From assembly GCA_902727915.1 (NCBI GenBank), contig CACVAU010000006.1:1-50077 (forward strand): DNA of 50,077 nucleotides, read 5' to 3'. Under the pieces are notes generated by a model. The model ran no database searches. It saw nothing but the letters and a program-made list of their open reading frames with translations, and was not told where the DNA came from. The number at the start of each line of letters is the position of its first letter. Within the stretch, counting starts at the first letter, position 1. Positions 30,701 to 37,015 of this stretch are shown piece after piece. A program made the position numbers and the translations under genes. This stretch comes from an uncultured Sulfurovum sp. GTDB lineage: Bacteria; Campylobacterota; Campylobacteria; Campylobacterales; Sulfurovaceae.

Positions 30701-30941
30701 GGGTTATTCAACAGTTATTATGACTTACTTTGGTGTAAACTACTATTTATCTGGACTTCATTCATATGCAGCTGGTGCGCCAATGCCATTACCTGATTGG
30801 GTTATTCCTGCTATTATAGGTTTATTTGTTTTAACATTGATTTCAGCTAAGTCTTGGAAGAACATTAAACTAGTATTTATTATACTTGCGCCACTTATCC
30901 TTTGGTTTGTTGGACTTTTATTGCTATTAAATAAGATTTAG
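27756..30941 (+). CDS. ccsBA: Cytochrome c synthase CcsBA (ResB-ResC fusion)
   Basis: 1061 aa from the ATG at 27756; in-frame codons further upstream would lie in the promoter. The first about 470 residues are the ResB/CcsB part, with N-terminal membrane helices, a large periplasmic domain and a helix near WPTYIGYMLLTLGMLWNL. The C-terminal part is ResC/CcsA, with a run of membrane helices and the tryptophan-rich heme-handling motif WGRYWGWDAKETWA. System II synthases export heme and attach it to CXXCH motifs of apocytochromes in the periplasm. The single-chain fusion is characteristic of Campylobacterota, so this gene is good taxonomic evidence. It is followed 1 bp later by the Nudix gene. 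Confidence 0.97.
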   Translation: MLKHIFSVKIAVLVLFIFGALVGGATFIENDYGTQTARALIYNAQWFEYFLLYFILLLLYNMMKYKSYKSKPSVFMFHTAFLVIAIGAIITRYVGYEGIMHIREGGISSSMISAEKVLKIHVENGEDSVDYEQSVLYSSMTKNSFSKSWDVKDKEVSVELVRYLPTATKELVADEVNGKKMLELMVAAGGQGKPVFVSEGEFHDAGTFFLAYNSKLSNAKKPVLSIRSKADGTLEVESDFGMKTLSMSTQQEGNLTKGINAFSTKMLYQFAENSVVLKEQHKKSTMKYVSNSLKTKNGLPELVTYKVSVDGEEKMVDLFAYAGNVSKIKTVNVGGLDVSLYMGVKKIAIPFSIKLIDFELERYPGSNSPSAYSSDVELIDRSQGIDGMPYKIFMNHVLDHRSYRFFQSSYDQDEKGTILSVNHDPGTWPTYIGYMLLTLGMLWNLIDKNGRFQKLLKGARKLQGASVAIALMFFMSYSTPIQAAKLPTLDANTTKMINAYPSEVSEQFGKLVLQDTRGRMKPVDTLAHEIIAKLAGKSGIYGVEPSSMMLGMTVHPKKYQEIPMIKVQHTRIVKELGMPEGTVYATFLDFFTPDGDYKLRKQMNESVRKKPLDKNLYDKELVKVDERLNVAYMIYTGALLQIYPVPNDANNKWMNPQDAISSLPKKDSEIIRMMTVYLFQGAGAVQETGDVTKFNEAMKLINMYQEKLGAEVMLSDMEVNVEIQYNKLGFFAKLVPLYLLIGVILLIGAFVNIVKPNPTLKWIAMGAWGLLVLGFVIHVVSMGMRWYIGGYAPWSNAYESIVFIAASTVAAGLIFARKSPFALGAAALLAGVTMGVAHMNFINPEITTLVPVLKSYWLMIHVAIIISGDGFLGLGSIISLVVLLLYILKREKSSEAKKENIDRAIKELSNIAEMSLIVGLFLMTIGNFLGGVWANESWGRYWGWDAKETWAAVTILVYATILHLRFIPKLNNPFAFNVASMWGYSTVIMTYFGVNYYLSGLHSYAAGAPMPLPDWVIPAIIGLFVLTLISAKSWKNIKLVFIILAPLILWFVGLLLLLNKI

Positions 30942-30942
30942 G

Positions 30943-31683
30943 ATGTTAAAGTTTAAAGAGGACAAATATAATGGACTTATTGTAGAGACAGAGAGTATTG
31001 ATACTTCTGCTTCTATCTTTGAAGTAGGGCTTAAAGAATTACTTGAAGAAGCTACTTGTCAAAAAAAGTCCTTGTTATGGATTGACTTAAATTCTGAACA
31101 ATTTAATCACATTGCCATAGCGTTACAGATGGGTTTTGCGTTTCATAATTGTGAAGCCACGAGAACCACACTTACTTATCGAGTTAGCAAAGATGCTTAT
31201 ATTCCTGTAGCCCCAACACATACCATTGGTGTTGGTGCTGTGGTTATTAACGATAAAAATGAACTGCTTATGGTACGTGACAGAATTCATACTTCACGTT
31301 CTCTTTATAAATTACCAGGGGGCATGTTAGAGCCTTCTCAAAGTTTAGAAGAGGGTGTTGTTAGAGAAGTATGGGAAGAGACAGGCATAAAAGCTAAACT
31401 CGTTAAAATGGTTTCTATTTTAAATTCTCATCCTTTTACTTTCAATAAATCCAATATGTACATTGTCTTTCAGTTGGAAGCAGAAAGTTTTGAGATAGAT
31501 GTTGTAGACACAGGTGAAATAGAGTTTGCATTATGGATGCCTTTGGAAGAGTTTTTTGCGCATGAAGAGATGTCTGAGTTTCAAAAGAACTTAGTAGATT
31601 CTACATTAAATAGTAAAGGACTTTCACTTAAAGCGTATGATAATTTAGTTCCTCATAAAAAGCATATAGAAGTGTATCGTTAA
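30943..31683 (+). CDS. Nudix hydrolase with pre-Nudix domain (NUDT6-like)
   Basis: 246 aa. Residues about 1-90 (LLWIDLNSEQFNHIA, MGFAFHNCE, TLTYRV) resemble the pre-Nudix domain of NUDT6-type proteins. The Nudix domain follows, with LPGGMLEP and the metal-binding REVWEETGI (141-149). In the usual GX5EX7REUXEEXGU box the first Glu is replaced by Gln133, while the REUXEE core is complete, so activity is likely. The family hydrolyses nucleoside-diphosphate-linked compounds; the substrate here is unknown. It is coupled to ccsBA by a 1-bp gap, but no functional tie is evident. Confidence 0.88.
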   Translation: MLKFKEDKYNGLIVETESIDTSASIFEVGLKELLEEATCQKKSLLWIDLNSEQFNHIAIALQMGFAFHNCEATRTTLTYRVSKDAYIPVAPTHTIGVGAVVINDKNELLMVRDRIHTSRSLYKLPGGMLEPSQSLEEGVVREVWEETGIKAKLVKMVSILNSHPFTFNKSNMYIVFQLEAESFEIDVVDTGEIEFALWMPLEEFFAHEEMSEFQKNLVDSTLNSKGLSLKAYDNLVPHKKHIEVYR

Positions 31684-31710
31684 GCTTATAATTAAAATTA
31701 AGGATGAAAT

Positions 31711-32142
31711 ATGTTAAATGAATTTAAGAAGTTTTTAGTGAATGGTAACATGGTTGACATGGCTGTAGGCTTTATTTTTGGTGGTGCTTTCGCGACTGTC
31801 GTTAAATCTTTTGTAGCCAATGTTATGATGCCTCCCATTGGTCTTCTCATGGGAAATGTTGATTTTTCTCAACTTTTTATTGCTTTGGATGGTAAAGAGT
31901 ATGCAACAATGGAGGCATTAGATAAAGCTGCTGCACCTGCCATTAAATATGGAATGTTCATTAATGATATGATTTCATTTCTTATTTTAGGTTTTGTGAT
32001 GTTTATGTTGATTAAGTCATATAATAAAATGAAAGAACCTGAAGCCGTCACTGTAGCAACAACAAAAAAATGTAATGAATGTGCGATGGAAATTCCGATT
32101 GATGCTAAGAAGTGTGGCTATTGTGCCAGTACGGATGTTTAA
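31711..32142 (+). CDS. mscL: Large-conductance mechanosensitive channel MscL with C-terminal zinc ribbon
   Basis: 143 aa. The N-terminus MLNEFKKFLVNGNMVDMAVG leads into the first helix of MscL, and the second helix is at about residues 86-101. The channel opens under membrane tension to release solutes during hypo-osmotic shock. After the usual cytoplasmic end there is an added cysteine pair motif, CNEC...CGYC (Cys121, 124, 135, 138), which should bind zinc; such tails occur in some MscL proteins. AAGGA precedes the ATG. It is followed by a bidirectional terminator shared with the opposing SUI1 gene. Confidence 0.95.
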   Translation: MLNEFKKFLVNGNMVDMAVGFIFGGAFATVVKSFVANVMMPPIGLLMGNVDFSQLFIALDGKEYATMEALDKAAAPAIKYGMFINDMISFLILGFVMFMLIKSYNKMKEPEAVTVATTKKCNECAMEIPIDAKKCGYCASTDV

Positions 32143-32150
32143 AAGTTGTT

Positions 32151-32177
32151 AAAATAGAGAAATTTTTTCTCTATTTT
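32151..32177. terminator. Bidirectional terminator between mscL and the SUI1 gene
   Basis: A 12-bp perfect stem (AAAATAGAGAAA / TTTCTCTATTTT) around a 3-nt T loop, giving A-runs and T-runs on both sides. It lies between two convergent genes and overlaps the 3' end of the - strand gene. Confidence 0.8.
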
Positions 32178-32500
32178 AAAGCATAACCTAACTTTTTTAA
32201 TTGAACTTTTAGTTCTTCTTTAATTTCTCCTTGAAACTCCAAACGATTCTCTTTAATTGTACCACCTGTTCCAAGTTTTTTCTTTAGTATTTTTAATAAT
32301 GCCTTTAACTCATTATTACTTAAATAAAAAGGCTGAACGATTGTTACAACTTTACCTCGTCGCTTTTCTTTAGCAAAATGTAATTGATGTTTATCGGCTG
32401 TTTTGATGTCTGTTGAGACTTTTTTTGGGGTTTTATCTTTGTTGTCAGATGTCCATTCATCTGACAAGTTTGCTCCCATTTCAAATAGGTTCTCTTTCAT
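32171..32500 (-). CDS. SUI1/eIF1-like translation factor (YciH family)
   Basis: 109 aa. The C-terminal about 70 residues form the SUI1 domain, with KRRGKVVTIVQPF, LLKILKKKLGTGGTI and FQGEIKEELKVQLKKLGY. Bacterial homologues bind the small ribosomal subunit and influence start-site selection. The N-terminal about 40 residues are charged and probably disordered. The ATG immediately follows the TGA of the small membrane peptide gene, so the two are translationally coupled. Confidence 0.93.
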   Translation of the reverse strand: MKENLFEMGANLSDEWTSDNKDKTPKKVSTDIKTADKHQLHFAKEKRRGKVVTIVQPFYLSNNELKALLKILKKKLGTGGTIKENRLEFQGEIKEELKVQLKKLGYALK

Positions 32501-32596
32501 TCAGTACTCCGTATCAAATATGAGTCCAAGTATAACAGAGCCAAACATTAGGAACATAAAAATTTTATATAGGGTATCATCATCTGGTAATTTCAT
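32501..32596 (-). CDS. Small single-span membrane peptide (31 aa)
   Basis: Encodes 31 residues: a short acidic N-terminus (MKLPDDDTLYK), one hydrophobic helix (IFMFLMFGSVILGLI) and FDTEY. The start has AAAGGA at good spacing, and the stop abuts the ATG of the SUI1 gene, filling the gap between that gene and tcdA exactly. I do not recognise the protein. The tight fit, ribosome site and clean hydrophobic segment support a real gene; a leader peptide regulating the next gene is an alternative. Confidence 0.65.
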   Translation of the reverse strand: MKLPDDDTLYKIFMFLMFGSVILGLIFDTEY

Positions 32597-32605
32597 TTTT
32601 ATCCT

Positions 32606-33262
32606 TTACTGTAAAATCTTTTTGATAGCTTCTGAACATACGGTTAAACCTGTAGCTCCTGTGACAGCCACACATGAACCTTTTTCTTTACATTTATCTT
32701 CTTCTGGTGAGAAGACAACTGTAAAGTTTCGGTTGAACTTCGCTTTTTTTAATTCATTTCTTATTTTTCGACCAAGTGCGTCACCATGACTCTTCCAAAT
32801 GGAAGCAACTTCTATTTTAGAGGTATCATAACGTTTTGCTGAACCAAAAGACATAATCAGTTTTTTATAGCATTTCTTGGCAATTTCAATTTTTACTTTA
32901 GTTGTATCAGCAGCATCAAGGACTAGGTCATACGGTTCAAAGTCAAAGTTTTCTACCCAAGCCATGTCCATTTTTTCGTTTATGGTTGTTACTAAAGGAT
33001 AAAGCTTTTTAAGAGCTTCTACTTTATATTCACCTAATGCTTCTGAACCAATCTGACGGTTTTGATTGGTTTTATCATAAACATCATAATCCACAATAGT
33101 AATGTCTGACACGCCCGAACGGTAGAGACAATCTAAAGCATAAGAACCAACGCCACCAACACCAAGTATAAGTATTTTTGCTTTTCTGATTTTGGCAAAA
33201 TCTTCTGTTCCAAATAGTAGTTCACAACGTTGAAAGCGTAATTCATTTTCATTTAAAGCCAT
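32606..33262 (-). CDS. tcdA: tRNA threonylcarbamoyladenosine dehydratase (TcdA/CsdL, ThiF family)
   Basis: 218 aa. It has the nucleotide-binding GVGGVGS (34-40), DYD acidic residues, NQNRQIG with the E1-family arginine, and VLDAADTTKVK. TcdA uses ATP to cyclise t6A37 of tRNAs to ct6A. The C-terminus keeps CVAVTGATGLTVCSEAI, typical of the family. Its start overlaps the end of surE by 10 bp, indicating one transcript with surE. Confidence 0.93.
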   Translation of the reverse strand: MALNENELRFQRCELLFGTEDFAKIRKAKILILGVGGVGSYALDCLYRSGVSDITIVDYDVYDKTNQNRQIGSEALGEYKVEALKKLYPLVTTINEKMDMAWVENFDFEPYDLVLDAADTTKVKIEIAKKCYKKLIMSFGSAKRYDTSKIEVASIWKSHGDALGRKIRNELKKAKFNRNFTVVFSPEEDKCKEKGSCVAVTGATGLTVCSEAIKKILQ

Positions 33263-34032
33263 TGTGCTAAACTCTCTATGTCTTTATGTGAAGTCATGTC
33301 TAAATGAATGGGTGTAACAGAGACATAGCCATTTTTAACAGCTTGAATATCGGTCATCTGTCCCTCAGTTGTACGCCATTCATGGTTAACAAGTCCTATC
33401 CAAAAATATTCTTGACCTCGTGGATTGATGTGTGAATCGGCATCATTAGTGTAGACACGACTTCCTGTTTTAGTAACTTTAAATCCTTTTGATTCAGAAG
33501 GTTTGAGAGCTGGTATATTTATATTTAAAAACTTACGTGCTTCTAAAGGGAACGCGCCTTCAAATATCTTTTTTACAAGGGCATAAATACTTTCTTGTGC
33601 AAGTTTATAGTCAAAGCCATTTTTTTCTTTCATATCATCTGAAAAATCTTGGGAAATAGCAATGGCTGGAATACCTTGTAGTACAGCCTCCATTGCTCCT
33701 GATGCTGTACCAGAATAAGTAATGTCTTCACCCATATTGGCACCGATATTTATACCAGAGATTACAAGGTCAGGTTTATTTGTTTCATCGTATATTTTAT
33801 GCAGTGCTAGAAAGACACAGTCTGTTGGTGTGCCATCATCTAGTTTATAAAAGTTATGTTCTAGTTCTACAAAGCGTAAAGGTTTGGTGAGTGTTAGGGA
33901 GTGTCCACAGGCAGATTTTTCAAGAGTTGGGGCTACCGTAATAATTTCAGCTAAAGGTTGAAGTGCTTCTATAAGTGCTAAAAGTGCAGGGGAGTCAAAA
34001 CCATCGTCGTTGGTTATTAGGATTTTTTTCAT
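33253..34032 (-). CDS. surE: 5'/3'-nucleotidase SurE
   Basis: 259 aa, full family length. The N-terminal ITNDDGFDSPAL supplies the metal ligands (Asp9, Asp10), followed by APTLEKSACGHSLTL, GTPTDCV, SGINIGANMG and YSGTASGAMEA. SurE is a metal-dependent phosphatase of nucleoside monophosphates linked to stationary-phase survival. It is the first of the overlapping surE-tcdA pair. Confidence 0.96.
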   Translation of the reverse strand: MKKILITNDDGFDSPALLALIEALQPLAEIITVAPTLEKSACGHSLTLTKPLRFVELEHNFYKLDDGTPTDCVFLALHKIYDETNKPDLVISGINIGANMGEDITYSGTASGAMEAVLQGIPAIAISQDFSDDMKEKNGFDYKLAQESIYALVKKIFEGAFPLEARKFLNINIPALKPSESKGFKVTKTGSRVYTNDADSHINPRGQEYFWIGLVNHEWRTTEGQMTDIQAVKNGYVSVTPIHLDMTSHKDIESLAQWL

Positions 34033-34101
34033 GACGTTATAGTAGTATAACTTTTGTTAATTATTGCTAGGTTTACAAATTGGAAACCTAGCAGTTAGAA
34101 G

Positions 34102-34785
34102 TTAAAGTTCTCCAATAATTTTCACAGCATCAAATGCATTTTTGGTTACAAAGTCTGCTTCTTCTTCTAGTTCATCTGGGTTACCATAACCAGATAAAAC
34201 ACCAATACTTGCAATATCTGCTTCTTGAGCAGCTAGTATGTCAGTAATGGTATCACCAATCATGTAAGTAACTGTTCCATATGAATAGCCAAGGCTATGT
34301 AGGGCTTTTACAATAGGTTCTGGGTGAGGTTTATGATTTTCAACATCTTCGCTTCCGATTAATACATCAAAGTATTTCATCAGGTCAAAGTGTTCAAGAA
34401 GTTCACGAGAGTATTTACCTGTTTTGGTAGTCACAACACCAAGTCTTGCACATTCATGGGCTATTTCTAGTGTTTTTTTTACTTCTGGTAAAAGGACTGT
34501 TTTTTCAGTGTGAATGGTTCGATAATGCTCTTTATAGGCTGTTACATACTCCATTGCTTGTGTTTTATCTACGCCTAGTGTTATAAACATTGTTTCAAGT
34601 GGTAAGCCAATAAGTGGTTTGATCTTTTCATCAGCTGGAACTTCGACATTAAATTTAGTATAAGCTTTTGAAAAACTTTCTAAAATGGCTTCTGTTGAAT
34701 CGATAAGTGTTCCATCTAGGTCAAAAAGAATAATTTTTGATCGAAGTTGATCCTCTTTGAGTTGATAAATTGTATTTGAAGACAT
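34102..34785 (-). CDS. HAD-family phosphatase (phosphoglycolate phosphatase-like)
   Basis: 227 aa. HAD motifs are all visible: ILFDLDGTLIDS, VVTTKTG (motif II), the HKPHPEP lysine (motif III) and MIGDTITDI (motif IV), with a helical cap after motif I (subclass IA). The Gph/PpaX-type group dephosphorylates phosphoglycolate or pyrophosphate; the exact substrate cannot be read. AAGGGA lies before the ATG. It is 69 bp upstream of surE in the same direction and may share its transcript. Confidence 0.88.
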   Translation of the reverse strand: MSSNTIYQLKEDQLRSKIILFDLDGTLIDSTEAILESFSKAYTKFNVEVPADEKIKPLIGLPLETMFITLGVDKTQAMEYVTAYKEHYRTIHTEKTVLLPEVKKTLEIAHECARLGVVTTKTGKYSRELLEHFDLMKYFDVLIGSEDVENHKPHPEPIVKALHSLGYSYGTVTYMIGDTITDILAAQEADIASIGVLSGYGNPDELEEEADFVTKNAFDAVKIIGEL

Positions 34786-34815
34786 GATTTTTATCCCTTG
34801 TTAAAATTATTTTAT

Positions 34816-34821
34816 ATCATA
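34816..34821 (-). promoter_or_regulatory. Candidate -10 box for the HAD phosphatase gene
   Basis: On the - strand TATGAT, followed by TAAAAT, lies 31 bp upstream of the HAD gene ATG in AT-rich DNA. No -35 is visible. Confidence 0.35.
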
Positions 34822-34980
34822 CCCATTAAAGATAAAATCTACTTATGTATTTCATGTTATAGAAAATTTTGAAAGTAAAAGAATGAATTTCTTATCATAT
34901 TGATAATGTTAAGTTAAATTTACACCAACTATGCACCAACTTAACACCAAGAAAACATTTGTTTTTTACCTATTTTAAAT

Positions 34981-34986
34981 TATACT
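34981..34986 (+). promoter_or_regulatory. -10 box of the small RNA gene
   Basis: TATACT in T-rich surroundings. A start 6-7 nt downstream would fall at about 34992, exactly where the first hairpin begins. Confidence 0.5.
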
Positions 34987-34991
34987 AAAAG

Positions 34992-35148
34992 TGCATCTTT
35001 AATATTCAGTGCAAAAGATGTACTTGGGGAAGTAGCACAGTAACCATGTTGTTAACATTGCAATTAAAATACTATTTAAATTAGTACTTTTTATCATGTT
35101 AACCATGACAAGGAGCTGATTTTTTCATCTCCTGCTTTTATTTTTTAA
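34992..35148 (+). ncRNA. Candidate structured small RNA (about 157 nt), unassigned
   Basis: This 471-bp gap between the HAD gene and thiE has no protein-coding signal. The + strand contains successive hairpins. The first has arms at 34990-35000 and 35014-35024 (11 bp with one G-U); a competing TACTT-GGGG-AAGTA hairpin is at 35021-35034. The second has CATG + GTTAACAT (35045-35058, TT bulge) pairing with ATGTTAAC + CATG (35096-35107), enclosing a near-palindrome TACTA...TAGTA. A terminator-like hairpin with a T-run ends at about 35146. A -10 box at the right distance completes a transcription unit. I could not match it to SRP RNA, 6S RNA, tmRNA or a TPP riboswitch. It could be a trans-acting sRNA or a long leader of thiE. 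Confidence 0.55.
35111..35146 (+). terminator. Terminator of the small RNA
   Basis: AGGAG (35111-35115) pairs with CTCCT (35129-35133), followed by GCTTTTATTTTTT. The stem is short, but the T-run is good. Confidence 0.55.
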
Positions 35149-35221
35149 ACCTCATAAGCATTTTCTTATAAAACCATTATAAACTAACATTTTTTACCTA
35201 CTAAATTTTTTCTTTTTTTTA

Positions 35222-35227
35222 TAGAAT
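35222..35227 (+). promoter_or_regulatory. -10 box for thiE
   Basis: TAGAAT after a long T-run (the overlapping TATAGA is also possible), 30 bp before the thiE ATG; AAAGGA is the ribosome site. The short leader leaves no room for a TPP riboswitch downstream of this start. Confidence 0.5.
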
Positions 35228-35257
35228 CTTTTATTCAAATCTATAAAAGGATAAAAG

Positions 35258-35890
35258 ATGGAAGTCGTTCTTTCTTCAAACCGTTTAGACGGTATTTATA
35301 TCATTAGTGATGACAGACTAACCCCTCAACAAACTATTATAAAACAAATCACCCAAGCACTTAAAGGTGGAGCAAACATTGTTCAATTACGAAATAAAAA
35401 AGGCTCTTTACAAGAGATTAAAGCTTTGAGTATATCAATACAAAAATTATGCCATGAATATAAGGCACTGTTTGTATTAAATGACAAAATTGAATTGGCT
35501 ATTGAATTAAAGGTAGATGGCTTACATATTGGTAAAAGTGATTATCATCGTTTTGATGAAATTCGTCAGAACTTTAAAGGCATTATTGGTGTTTCATGTT
35601 ACAACTCTATTGAAATGGCATTAGAATTTGAAGTAAAAGGTGCTGATTATGTTGCCTTTGGTTCCTTTTTTACTTCTCCCACAAAACCAGACTCAAATGT
35701 TATAGCGTTAACAATACTGCAAGAAGCCAAAGAAAAATTAAATATACCTATTTGTGCTATTGGTGGAATTAATCTAGCCAATGCAAATCAAGTTATGCGT
35801 TATAAACCAGATATGGTTGCTGTGATTAGTGACATATGGTCAAGTAATGATATCAAACAACAAGCTACAAATTACACAAAATTATTTTAA
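35258..35890 (+). CDS. thiE: Thiamine-phosphate synthase ThiE
   Basis: 210 aa, normal length. It has the TIM-barrel signature residues: YIISDD, NIVQLRNK (pyrophosphate-binding Arg), FVLNDK, DGLHIGKSD, IGVSCYN, YVAFGSFFTSPTKP, and IGGI near the end. It joins HMP-pyrophosphate with the thiazole phosphate to make thiamine phosphate. It is followed 11 bp later by the THI5/NMT1-like gene, so the pair forms a thiamine unit. Confidence 0.95.
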   Translation: MEVVLSSNRLDGIYIISDDRLTPQQTIIKQITQALKGGANIVQLRNKKGSLQEIKALSISIQKLCHEYKALFVLNDKIELAIELKVDGLHIGKSDYHRFDEIRQNFKGIIGVSCYNSIEMALEFEVKGADYVAFGSFFTSPTKPDSNVIALTILQEAKEKLNIPICAIGGINLANANQVMRYKPDMVAVISDIWSSNDIKQQATNYTKLF

Positions 35891-35901
35891 AAGGAAACAA
35901 C

Positions 35902-36774
35902 ATGAAATTATCAATTGCATTGGAGTGGTTTTTAAATCCTGATCATTTACCCATTATTGCTGGAATCCAAACAGGAAAATACCAAGAAGTTGGATTAGAC
36001 ATTAATCTCATTGAGCCAAAAGAACATTATGATGGATTTGACCTTTTAGAAAAAGGAGAAATTGACCTACATATTAATGAACCTTTACATCTTTTTGAGC
36101 ATCATTTTGACGGTATTAAATCTTTAGGATGTTACTTTGAAACCCATGGTGGGGTTATGATTCGTCAATCAAGTGTGGAAAAACTACGTAACAATGAACC
36201 CATTTGCATCACCACACCAGCCTCAAACCCCATTACCAACACCATTGGATTTGAAATTTTAAAACGTTATGCTGACAAAGAAGGTTTTACTTTAGACAAA
36301 GAAAACGTAGACTTTATAGAGACAGATTTTTACCACATTAAAAACATGAAAGAGCAAGACTTTGATGGTGCTTGGTTATGTTTTTACAATTTTGAAGGTA
36401 TAGAAGCTGAACATGAAGGCTTTAAAAACTTATTTGTAGACCAACGAATCTCTCCTTATCCAAATTTTTCTGCCTTAGAACTCATGACCAGTGAAGAGAC
36501 CTTAAATAAAAAAAGAGAAGCCATAGATAAATTTATAGCTGTAACCAATGAAATGACACGTTATTGTCAAAAAAACAGTGATTTTGCCAAAACAGTTTTC
36601 TACGACTACAGTAAACAAGAGCAGTCAGAGCTAATGGACAAAATTATTGATGACACTTTAGAACGTTTTGAGTATTTAAAAAGTAATCCAACACGTTGGC
36701 GAGAACTGGCTGACTTTTTAGATGAACTTGACATTGTTAAGTTAGACAATGTAGCCTATGAGAAAATTTGGTAA
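35902..36774 (+). CDS. THI5/NMT1-like pyrimidine (HMP) protein without signal peptide
   Basis: 290 aa. The N-terminus MKLSIALEWFLNPDHLPIIAG matches the start of the NMT1/THI5 family (lnW.p.p.H.p...A), and GLDINLIEP and GEIDLHINEP are typical of it. Bacterial ThiY-type members bind HMP precursors outside the cell and carry a signal peptide. This one has none: AAGGA is directly before the only sensible ATG, so it should be cytoplasmic. Its His63 appears to align with His66 of yeast Thi5, the residue that donates atoms to HMP, but the CCCFC iron motif of Thi5 is absent. Being next to thiE supports a role in HMP supply. Alternatives are an HMP-binding protein or a related synthase. Confidence 0.75.
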   Translation: MKLSIALEWFLNPDHLPIIAGIQTGKYQEVGLDINLIEPKEHYDGFDLLEKGEIDLHINEPLHLFEHHFDGIKSLGCYFETHGGVMIRQSSVEKLRNNEPICITTPASNPITNTIGFEILKRYADKEGFTLDKENVDFIETDFYHIKNMKEQDFDGAWLCFYNFEGIEAEHEGFKNLFVDQRISPYPNFSALELMTSEETLNKKREAIDKFIAVTNEMTRYCQKNSDFAKTVFYDYSKQEQSELMDKIIDDTLERFEYLKSNPTRWRELADFLDELDIVKLDNVAYEKIW

Positions 36775-36776
36775 TT

Positions 36777-36795
36777 GGCTTATGAAAGATAAGCT
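36777..36795 (+). terminator. Weak terminator after the thiamine genes
   Basis: GCTTAT-GAAAG-ATAAGC, a 6-bp stem just after the stop codon, extended by one G-U pair, with T-rich DNA about 10 nt later. A weak but plausible transcript end. Confidence 0.35.
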
Positions 36796-37015
36796 CAAAG
36801 ATATTTTTATCTATGAGTTTAATCGAAAAATCTTTATAGTTTTTCCAAGCTCTTTTTAACAAAAAGTTAAAGCGAAGTACGGTAAAATAGCGTGTTCAGT
36901 AAGTTATATAACATTTTATTGTTACGAACCAAAATGGTTGGAAAAAACCATCTAAAACATTGATATTATGGGCTTTAAAACTTTTTACTTATTTTCAAAT
37001 GCCTATTTTATCTTC
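36796..37015 (+). promoter_or_regulatory. Candidate CRISPR leader
   Basis: About 220 bp of AT-rich, gene-free DNA directly before the first repeat. The degenerate last repeat at the other end and the I-B-like 3' repeat end place the leader here. It holds several possible -10 boxes (for example TAAAAT near 36884) and a small inverted repeat (GGTT...AACC near 36940-36955), but I cannot choose one promoter. Confidence 0.5.

Noticed and set aside
34991..35040. SRP RNA or yybP-ykoY (manganese) riboswitch, from GGGGAAGTAGCA
   Set aside because: Only about 10 nt resemble either consensus. The SRP GGAAG/AGCAG loop pairing and the second conserved yybP-ykoY strand are not found.
35149..35257. TPP riboswitch upstream of thiE
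   Set aside because: The conserved CTGAGA and ACCTGATCTGG-type elements are absent, and the likely transcript start leaves only about 25 nt of leader.
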